From: Shinisaurus crocodilurus
Lineage: Eukaryota > Chordata > Lepidosauria > Squamata > Shinisauridae
Assembly: GCA_021292165.1 (NCBI GenBank)
Contig: CM037878.1
Location: forward strand, 7,184,857-7,248,856
Length of the DNA: 64,000 bases
Direction: 5' to 3'
A program made the translations under genes and the position numbers. The notes below the pieces were generated by a model that was given only the letters and a program-made list of their open reading frames with translations, searched no databases and was not told the origin of the DNA. This document shows positions 11,101-22,100 of the stretch, in pieces. How positions within the stretch are numbered: the first letter of the stretch is position 1; each line of letters begins with the position of its first letter.

Positions 11101-12932
11101 TTTGCAGTTGGGGGGAATCTCCCATTGGTGCCAATGGGGGATTTCCCCCAAAGCAAATAGTAGCTTCTTCAGAAGCATCAGGTGGTACATGCGCATGATT
11201 TACATTATTTCTTTAAAAAAAAAACAACTTGCACGTTAAATGCAAAGACTGAGAGGCCTCTGACTTCACGTCTAGTTTGGCCCCTGGTCAACTGAGCCTT
11301 CGCTTGCAATCTGAAGTGGTATAGTCCAGACACAAGTCAGCCACACCAGTGAAAAAGGACCTACGCTTTGAGCAAAAGGGCACTTACCAAGGGAGCATTC
11401 TCATCATGTGATTTCTCTTGTTCTGCAAAACAACAGAGGCAATTAGAATTCACTCAGGGCTTAAACAAGATGCCCAAGTGACAGAGCATTAGATCAACGG
11501 ATCTGCAACACTGGCTCCGCGTGTTTCTGAGTGTTGCAGAAGTGCCTAGTAGATGGTGGTCTAGGAATTCTTATTTTTAAATGTACTGTTCTGTGCTTGG
11601 GGTCAGTCTAAATTACCTTTCTAAATTGCCTCCGATTACAAAGTGATTCAGGGTTCTTGCTCCCACCCACCCACCCACTCTGTAGCTCTTGAATCAGCAG
11701 CTTTTGCTCTCCTGGGCCGGGGGGGGGGGGTTAGCAGGGGATCTCTGGAGAAAATCCCTCAGCAGCTGAGGTGGAGGCAGAGGTCTGTTGGACTGGGAAC
11801 ACTGTGGACCCTCATCTTGAGCTCAGTGTAAATAAACCTTCCCTGAAAGTAATGCCATAAGCCTCCAGCTGCGTCCTCCTTCTCGGGGAAACTGAAGCCT
11901 GAGTGAGTGCTGGAGAGGCCCTGGATAATCAGGGGCCCTTTGCAGGACCGGTGCCAGCGTTGAGGAGGCTCTGAGTAAACTGCCCTACGATGAACTCCCC
12001 GCTGTTGGTGGGCCCAGCAGACGTACCGGGCAGCAGCGGAGGCCGGCAGCTGCGCTCCTCCAAGCAACACCGGGTGGCTGGAGGGGCTGCCATTTTAGTT
12101 TCCCACAATGCCCCAGAGTGATGCCACATTGGGGGCATTGTGGGGAAATGGACGTGGTAGCTAGATCCAGCTGCCCAGGACATCTCGGAGCACCAGGCCT
12201 GATTTTTGTCTGGGGGCAGCGGTGGGCATTGGGACCCCAGCAGCAGCTGTCAGGCTCCCAGCTGTCCCAAACCCAGGGGGGACCCCTTCAGAGGAGGAAG
12301 ATTCAGATACCTCAATCCACCTCACATCCACAGAAGACATGGGGCAACCTAGGGAGTCCTGTTGCAGGGATGCTTTGCCTGAGATCCCAAAAAAAAAAAC
12401 CTTTGACCCCAGCCCTGCTGTGGTTCCAGATTCTCCTCCCTCATCCCACGGCTCTTCAGAGCACTGGCGGTGACGGGCCAGGTGGGACACTCAGAGCTGT
12501 CGCAGGAGCAGCTGTCTGGACCCCAGAAGACCCGTTCGGCAAGGGTTTACTCACAAGCAAGGATCTACTTGAGAGGAGGAAGACCTAGCTATATAGCTGA
12601 TGAAGAAGCAGGCCCAGCAAGTATCTAAGCCCCAAGTCTTCACCCAGATCTCTACTGGGTTCACAGCTCTCAATGAGCTACTTAAGATCATAAGAATTGT
12701 TTTGTCGGGTCAGACCAAAGCCCCATCTAGTCCAGAATCCTGTCTTCAGTGCAGAACTGGCCAGTTCATGCCTGCATATGTCCCTGCCAAGAAACCATGG
12801 GGAGGCTGACAGGAAACCCCTTTTAAAGGGAACCAGAGTTTTGACTGCTAGCTCCTTTTAAATTTATTTATTTATTTATTTATTTATATTCATACCCCGC
12901 CTTTTTTCCTGCAAGGAACCCAAGGCGGCTTA

Positions 12933-12975
<43 letters not shown>

Positions 12976-15900
12976 TCCATGTATCCTCACAACAACCCTG
13001 TGAGGTAGGTGAGGCTGGCCCAAAGTCCCAGCAGTGAGTTTCATGGCCAAGCGGGGACTAGAACCCGGATCCTGTCAGACTAATCTGATCTCATTTTTTG
13101 ATCGGGTAACCTCCCTTGTGGACTGTGGGAATGCTGTGGACATTATATACCTGGACTTCAGCAAAGCTTTCGACAAAGTGCCTCATGATATCCTGATTAG
13201 TAAGCTAGCTAAGAGTGGGCTAGATGGAACAACTATCAGGTGGATCCACAATTGGCTACAGAATCGGACTCAAAGAGTGCTTATCAATGGTTCCTTCTCA
13301 AACTGGGGAGAGGTAACGAGCGGGGTACCACAGGGCTCGGTCCTGGGCCCGGTGCTCTTCAACATTTTTATTAATGACTTGGATGAGGAGGTACAGGGAA
13401 TGCTTATCAAATTTGCAGATGACACAAAGTTGGGTGGAACAGCTAATACTCTGGAAGACAGAAACAAAATTCAGAGTGACCTCGATAGGCTGGAGCGCTG
13501 GGCCGAAAACAACAGAATGAAATTTAATAGGGATAAATGCCAAGTGCTGCACCTAGGGAGAGGAAACCAAATGCAGAGTTACAGAATGGGGGACACTTGG
13601 CTCAACAATACTACAAGTGAGAAGGATCTTGGAATTGTGGTAGATCACAAACTGAATATGAGCCAGCAATGCGATGTGGCTGCAAAGAAGGCAAATGCAA
13701 TTTTGGGCTGTATTAATAGAAGTATAGCTTCCAAATCGCGGGAAGTGATAATTCCCCTTTACTCGGCACTGGTTAGGCCTCATCTTGAGTACTGCGTCCA
13801 GTTCTGGGCACCTCACTTTAAGAAGGACATAGACAAACTGGAGAGGGTTCAGAGGAGGGCAACAAGGATGATAAAGGGACTGGAAACAAGGCCCTATGAG
13901 GAGAGACTGAAAGAACTGGGCATGTTTAGCCTTCAGAAGAGGAGACTGAGGGGAGATATGATCGCACTCTTCCAGTATTTGAAGGGATGTCACACAGAGG
14001 AGGGCAAAGATCTCTTCTCGTTCATCCCAGTTTGCAGGACACGGAATAATGGGCTCAAGTTACAGGAACCTAGATTCCACCTAAACATCAGGAAAAATTT
14101 CCTGACTGTCAGAGCAATAAGACAATGGAATCAACTACCTAGGGAGGTTGTGGGCTCTCCCACTCTGGAGGCATTCAAGGTGCAGCTGGACAGACATCTG
14201 TCAGAGATGCTTTGACCTAGATTCCTGCATTGAGCAGGGGGTTGGACTCGATGGCCTTGTAGGCCCCTTCCAACTCTACTTTTCTATGATTCTATGATCT
14301 CCCGAGTCCCAGTCCGACACTCTCACCACTAGGCCACACTGGCTCACTGGCTTTAGAAAGGGGGTGGCTCACACTTTCCCATGTTCCCAAGCGCCTAGAG
14401 TCTCGGGAACAAGTGAAAAAGTTAGAGCACCCTTAGGTGCAGTCAAATTATTAAAACAAAAAAAAGTTGAGGATCTTTCCCACCACCCCCTTTTCGTGAG
14501 CACAGATCACTTGCGCCTTTGGTGTGACTTTACAGCTCGCCTTTTGACAATTGTTAAATCAAACCAAAGGCGGGCGGAAGGATATTTGGAGCCTCTCTGG
14601 GTCAATGTCCAGGGCTGGTACCTGCTGCATTTTGCCGGCAGGTACCAGGGATGGGGACTCGGACTCGAGGACTCGACTCGTGAGTCGGACTGAGTCCCCC
14701 CTCTGACTCGGGTCTGACTCGAGTCCCAATATTTTTAATGGGACTCGAGACTCGACTCAGGACTCGAGACCAAGGACTCGTCAACATCCCTGGGCTGTGC
14801 CAGAAGGAGTGGAGAGGAGCGCGATCACTGGTGAAGAATGCATGGAAGTGAGGCGCACCGCTGCTCGGCCACTATGGACAGCTACCAGGAGCACAGCCCC
14901 AACAATGTGTTGAGATTTATTTTGATTGATGTGTTGTTGTGGGGGGTTAGGGTTAGGGTCAGACATTTTGGGTTTGGCTGCCTCTGCCTGCCTGTTTGGG
15001 GTTCTCAGCCTCCTCTGCCTGCCTGGTCTCTTCTTGACCAGTTCAACAGTTGAATTGTCCAAGACAAAGGGCACTGCCTGCCTGCCTGTTTGGGGTTCCC
15101 TACCTCCTCTGCCTGCCTGGTCTCTTCTTAACCAGTTCCACAGTTTGAATTGTCCAAGACAAAGGCCTCTGCCTGCCTGCTTTGGGGTTCCCTGCCTCCT
15201 CTGCCTGCCTGGTTATTTTGAGTTTGTCTGCCTGGTCTGTTCTTGCCAAAATCAGTTGCAGAGTTCTGAAATAAAAAGGCACACTTGTGTGGCTTAAATA
15301 AATTCTACGCACATCTGAAGCAGCCTTATTTTGTTGGGGGGAAACCCCATTGATTTTAATAGGGACTCGTGGAGTCAGTTTTGGGAGTGACTCGTGACTC
15401 GTGACTCGTGAGTCACCATTTTGGAGCAAGGACTCGGACTCGGACTCGAGACTCGAGACTCGACTCGTGACTCGAGACCAAGGACTCTTCAACATCCCTG
15501 GCAGGTCCCTCCCTGGACATTGCTCAGGTGAAGCTGCCCATTTCCGGACCTCTGTAAGTGCTCAGGTGTGCACTTGTGAAGGAATGGGGAAAAATATTTA
15601 TTAAAAAATGTGTGCAGATACTTGCACACATTAGGGGTCCAAAAATGTTTTTAACGCAGGTTTGCAACCATGGACAGCCCCTCTCCAAGGTGCCACTTCG
15701 GCACTTTGAAGGGGCTGTCGGTGGCTGTCATATAATGGGGATCATGAAAGCTGGCTGGCAAGCCGCCGATCACGATCTCGGGGGGAGGTAAAGGGGGGGA
15801 AAGCTGCAGCAAAACAAAAAAAGGCTCACTCACGGTCGCAGCCAGGAGCAGAAGACAAGTCGGTCCTGCTGCGGTGTCCCCCGGGATACCCGTGGGAGCA

Positions 15901-16115
15901 CCGAGAGGTAACGGGGGGAGGGAGCGGCGAACAACCCTCGGTGAGCCTGAGGGTCTGTTGGGCGCACCATGGGTTCTTCGCAGAACAACCGGCCCACCTT
16001 GGCTCATTGCCAGGGTGGGTTGTCGTGATGATGTGCATAGGCACCTGTTATCTCGCGCTGTTGTTTCAAGTTAAAGGCTGATCACGTGATTTGTCTGAGA
16101 GCCCAATGCCACAAA

Positions 16116-16170
<55 letters not shown>

Positions 16171-19100
16171 TTTCTACAGTCCTGGCTAAAGTTTGAGATT
16201 AATTATGCAAAAAGAAGGGGTGAGAGCACAATTTCCTAGAAAACAAAATGAATTGAGAAGGAACCACAAGCTAAGATCTCTTGCCTGCATGAAAAGTGGC
16301 CGTTCATTCAATAAACACTCAAGTGAATGTGGTAATTGGTTGAGCGTACAGCACAAGCCTAGCGAGGATGCAGAGGGAGAGAGGGGGTGGGAGAGCTTGT
16401 CAGGTATGTGTCCGTCCCCCCCCCCATGCATACCTTTCCTTCTCTTGATGATGCAGGCAAGAAAGAAACATAAACCCGCAAGCACCAAGACCAATCCAGC
16501 TCCTCCAGTCGCAGCAAGGGGAATGCTGTGGTCAGGATGCCCATCCTCGTCATTCTTCGTGTCCTGCTCCTCTTTTTCCTCCTCCTGAAGTTCCGACTCA
16601 GGTGCTTTTTCTGAAGATTTGAAGCAGAAGGCAGAAAGGCAGAGTTGCAGACTGATTCTAAAACCTCAGCTCCATTCCGAAGCAAATCCTGTTGGTTGGT
16701 TGGTTGATTTCATTTCTATACCGCCCCACAGCCGAAGCTCTCTGGGCGCGGTTCACATCAATCAAGATTGTTAACCTAAGATCATGGTGTCTCTTGTGCT
16801 CCCCAATTTCCTAAGTCCCAGAAAGTTCTGGGGCAGCTTTAGAGGGTCAGTTGCGACATAAGGAAAGAATAATGCCAGGGATTTGGAGTTTCTGGAGTAG
16901 CTGGTTTTTTGCATGCACGGTTTGCAGGAAGCAGGTACGCAGGCAGGCAAGGCCTAAAGAAGCAGCATCAGTCCGTCTGTCCCCCTGCCGCCCACCCCAA
17001 GCAACGGTAACTCCCTTGCAGCACCCAACCCGAGACCACCTCTTGCCAGCCAGCTCCAGAAAATAAAACCACTAGTTTTTTCCTCCTCCCAAATTCAACT
17101 TGTGCAAGCTATTCTGGCCAGCCGTCATCCTACAGGTAGGTTTGGTTACTGAAGGTACCCTTTTCAATCTTTTTCAAGATGGGCTGCAGTCTTATGCAAT
17201 TAACTTGGGCGTTGTTGTTGTTGTCGTTGTTGTTGTTTATTTTATTTCTATATAGCCCAATAGCAGAAGCTCTCTGGGTGGTTTACAACAATTATAGAAT
17301 ACAATGAAATACAATATAAAATACAAACAATAAAAACATCATAAAAATTTCACTACTACACATTTAAACTGGCTCAGCTTGTCTGAGCGTGGAAAGCTAA
17401 GCAGGGCCAGGCCTGGTTTATTACTTGGATGGGAGACCCCTCCTCTAGTTTCCTGCATTCAGCAGGGGGTTGGACTCGATGGCCTTGTAGGCTTCTTCCA
17501 ACTCTATGATCTATGAAATCTATGAAAAACTGAATTTAAAAATTTAAGAACAAGGTAATAAAAACTAGACCGATTGAAAAGGTGACATAGCCACCACCCC
17601 GCCCTGTACTATTTGGAGCTGTTAAAGGCCTCAGCATAGAGGGCAGTCTTAACCTGGCGCCCAAAAACATAGTAGAGTTGGCGGCAGGCGGGCCTCAGTG
17701 GGGAGCCTGTTCCACAGTTGGGGGGCTACCACAGAAAAGGCCCTCCCCCTTGTTGCCGCCCTCTGAGCCTCCCTCGGAGGTGGCAGTCAGAGGAAGGCCC
17801 CAGATGTTGAGCGTCGTGTCCGGGTAGATTGTGGTTGGGAGAGACGTTCCGTCAGGTATTGTGGTCCCAAGCTGTGTAGGGCTTTATAGGTTAAGACCAG
17901 CACCTTGAACCAGACTTGGAAGCATTCGTTCCATTGAACGGAATGGGATTTACTTGTGAGTAAATATGGCGATGACTGGGTTGCACAACAAGCAGGAGGG
18001 CTGCATCATCGTGAGAATGCCTCCAATTTGCCACGTACAAGGAGGCCAAAAACGAATGGAAAGAAAAAATGGTAAGGTAACAGGGAGAATGTCCTTGGGT
18101 GCCTTGATCATTTAAAACTTCAGATTCAGTAGCTACTGCAAAAGAATGTTGTTATGCAGAATTTTTGCAAAACATTTTGTGGAAAATTTTTGCCTAACAA
18201 CTCCAAAGAATTAAATGGGGCAATATGGACTATTTTCTGTGCTCTGGCTGTTGGGCACTAAGGAGATGCTGGATGAATGTGAACGTGCACTGCAAGAATG
18301 CAAAGAACAGTATAAAAGGAGACTTAAGGAATATGAGGGGGGTATGTGGAATAAAACTGCAAGCCTACACACACACACAAAAAAAGCATGCATATGTTAG
18401 AAGCAGAGGTTGGTGCATGGAAGGAAAAAGAGAGTCAGTGGGGGAAAGACTTAATTTTGCCGATGAGAAATGCAAATTGGCTTTTTGGATGAGTGATATG
18501 CAAACAGAAAGGGGTCGAAACGGGAAGCTAGCCAAGCAAAGAGTGAATAGATTTCTTTTTTTAAAAAATTATTTAGAGGCAGCACAATTTGTAACAGATC
18601 AAAACTGCCTTGCAGAAATTTCAGCTGCAATAGCAGTCAAGGTGGAAAATTCAACTGAATCTCCAGCCTTTCCCCAATAGCACAGTGAACACAATACGTC
18701 CATAGATGCCAGCCCCCAAACTCCATTTAACCTGGAGTGGGGGGAACCACAAACACAGAAAATCCAAGTGGTAGCTCCAGTGGTAGAAGGAACAGTTAAT
18801 AGAGGGTTAGATGATGATGATAATAATAATAATAATAATAATAATAATTATTATTATTATTATTATTATTATTATTTCTATACCACCCAATAGCCCGCAT
18901 GAATCAACTCTCTGGGCAGTTAAAGGAATTCAAAGGGGACATTAGAAAAACTAAGGAGGACCCCTGGCCAAGCAGAATTAATAGCAGAGCAGATAGGACC
19001 CCTGAACAAAGATACAGAATTTCTGGGTTAGCAAGAGTCCAACAGTCACATTCTTCTGCAGATGCCATAGATTTAATTTGACTCATCTGTGCAGCCACTG

Positions 19101-22100
19101 CACATTCTAATTCTGTACATTTGGAGTCAGGAATAAGTATGATAAATTTGCAAACGGCTAATGCAGAAGAATGGATTGAAAATGTAGTATTATTATTATT
19201 TTTTGGACAGAAATGGCAAGGACTGTTCTTTTTAGAAAATCAAAACCCTTTAGAAACCCCTGAAGTATTTTTAATCAAGAAGACGTTTTCTAATATCTTG
19301 TCTGATATTGTTTCTTTAGTAAACAATCAAGGACATTTTAACCCCCAGAATTTTATGAATGAAATTGATGCAGGGCTGAATGCACAGATTAAATTGGCTA
19401 TGGGGCACCTTAATTTTCAAGGAATACGTTGGCAAGATTTTTTAACTGTTCTGTGCCAAACAGTTGACTCACTAAGAAAGACTGGAGCCTTACAGAAACC
19501 CACTCCCACCAAGCATTCCCAGCTAGAGCTAGCTCAAGCCATTATTTCCTCAAAGGTTTTGCCTAGACAAGAGGCTTCCATCATCCCCGATCTCCTTTTC
19601 CCAACAGAAGCTATCAAGGGCACCAAGAAAACAATAAAAATAAAACAGAAAACAGCAGTCACCCCAGTCTTGCACAAGGGTCTGTAGTGGAGCCCTTTGG
19701 GAGACTGAGTGTAGATTCCTTAAAGAATTACGTTTGTCAGGAATTGTGTAACATAGGAAAAAAGTGTGCATCAATGTCATTGACAGCCCCCAGATGTACT
19801 CCTGAGTGCATTAGCAGAGCTACAGAAGAAACAAGACCTTGAGGGTTCAGCCCTCATAGACGCAATCAGAAATCCTTCTTTAGAGCAAGAATATGAAGAA
19901 AAGCTTTATGAGGGATGCCAAGTTTCCCGTGGATTCCCCGCCCCCCCCTAAGAACTGCTAACTTGGGTATTTTGGGGGAATCCAATTTAAGAGCTAAAGT
20001 GGGAGAGCTGGCAAACATAGCCCAATTAATGGTAAAAACAAATGCATTAATCAAGACTTTAAGTTCAACTCAAGTTTCCAAAAATCAATCTAGTCAGCAA
20101 AACATAAATGTCTCACGCTTTCAGCCACAAGGGGAACGAGGAATTGGAATGAAAACCTACCTATCATTTTAATAGTAATGAAAAATTCAAAAACAATGCA
20201 TAAGCACTCTTCATTTCAAGTCATGACGGAGGGGCAAATAGGAATACCAGAATCTTGGTGGTTGAGGGTGGAATGGTTCGATATCTGGGAAGGAAAAGCG
20301 GGTCTTGAGGTATGGCCACAGTGCAGAGTCTGGTCCACCCAGGGCCGGATTAAGAGCATTATGGGCCTGGTGCTGAGGATTTTGGTGGGCCTTTTTATGG
20401 AAATAAATAAAATGAAGACGCAATTTTATATTAAAACAAATTAAATATTTTAATTACCATTAAAGTGCCAAAACTCAAAAACTCCTGCAGCTCATCAGTA
20501 AGGGTCTTCCCAATTTCCCCCAAATTTATTTATTACAAAAAGAAAAAGCAGCCACAACAAAAAGCCAGGAAGCTTTGCTTGACCAAGAATAATTGTGTTG
20601 TTCTTGTTGCTTTGTTTCGTTTTCGTTTTCGTTTTTTTGTTAAACTAGCATTTGAACAATTGAGCTGCGAATCAGAAAGATCTTTTGCTCGAGGCTGGAG
20701 AGAGAGGTCCCTTCTAAATCTGAATATTACAGACCCTAGCAAGCCCCCCATGTGCTTCAAAGAAATGTAGTAACAGTGATTGAAATGCAAAAACCTACCG
20801 AAATGCTAATTTGAGAACAACAGTTCTTGCTAGGTCTTGCCTCAAGCCTGTAATGCAGATGTGCTTAGAACACCTTTCTAATCTTGAAAAAATCATTAAT
20901 TATGCTGAATGATAACGATCAGAGCTAACTCAAATCGTGCCGCGTGTCCCTATATTGTGGGCCTATTGTCTGTTATGGGCCTGGAGCGGCCGCTCCAATC
21001 GCCCCTATGTTAATCCGGCCCTGGATGGGCTCATGAAAAGGCAAAGGCAAGCTGCAATCAGAATCAGTCTGGGTCAGTTAAACGAAGGCAACAAAACTGG
21101 GGGTGCATGAGTTTTTGAATTTGTGTTAAAGGGCGCACATTGTGCTTTGGGAAAAAGTATATTCAATTTGATTCAAAGGGTTATGATTCCATAATAGATT
21201 AAGCAAGTGCAGAGGGACTATTGGGGTTAAGGAGAAGGTAAAATTGTAGAAGAATTAAAATATCCCATAATTGGCTCTCATGTATTAAACTAAATCAGCA
21301 TCAAGAATGAATTTGGCAACAACAAAAAAGAGAGTTAACAAAAAAAAATATAATAATAATAATAATAATCCCATTACCAAAACAAGCAGAAAATAAGAGT
21401 TGGTAGAGTTGAATCATAGACTGGAGTCCAAGCCTTGTGTGGGTATGGGTGATACTCTCCCGTCCAATCACTGTGCTCTTAGTTGGACAAAGTGTTGTTT
21501 TCATTACAACTGTGAGAATGTTGGTATGGATTAAAGGACAGGCGTGGAAGTTTCGAGCTCTAGAGCAGAGCATTAATGTCCAGTACCAGAGAAGATGCTA
21601 GACTCCATATTTGGGAATATATGTCACTAGCAATGGAGGGACCTGTTTTACGATGGGTATAATAACTGCTCTTTTGGAAAGAGTGACAGGAATCCATACA
21701 GGCCCAAAACGTTGGCTAATGGGACACGGGTCAAGAGTATAAACTGGTGTAACCTCTGGACTGAGAGTATGAGAGAATACATGAGAGGGGGATTGTGGAA
21801 GGAGGAGTGTTGAAATGGAGATAACATGTAAAGGTAAATACAAATAGGAGGTGTTAGCCTAAAGGGATTGACACACGCCCAGCAGGGAATCGGACTGCAG
21901 GCTATGTCAGTATTCAGGGAGGTGATGAGTTTATGGATTAAGGAAAAGTAGGAGGTAGAGAGGAGGAAATATTGCAAAGAATATGGTTAAATTAATATGC
22001 ATAACAGGCCTGTGGCTCATGCTGGCTCAGCTTGTCAGAGCGTGGAAAGCTAAGCAGGGTCAGGCCTGGTTGTTACTTGGATGGGAGACCCCTCCTCTAG

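Larger units (their letters stand above)
18215..21851 (+). mobile_element. Decayed LTR retroelement internal region (gag-like)
   Basis: Upstream of the LTR at 21852 lie remnants in the same orientation. A 188-codon frame at 19121-19687 and a charged helical stretch near 18255-18345 have the look of a retroviral Gag, but no zinc knuckle, protease or RT was identified. The region is broken by stops, an (AAT)(ATT) microsatellite and a DNA element (20340-21023). No 5' LTR was found. The assignment to an endogenous retrovirus is inference from position relative to the LTR. Confidence 0.45.

Noticed and set aside
12118..12588. 156-codon open frame in PDCD1 intron 3
   Set aside because: No domain, an overlapping opposite frame of similar length, and no splice evidence.
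14945..14965. Interstitial telomere repeat (ggttagggttaggg)
   Set aside because: Only two TTAGGG-like units, inside the GACTCG hAT and also seen in copy D; a chance part of the element.
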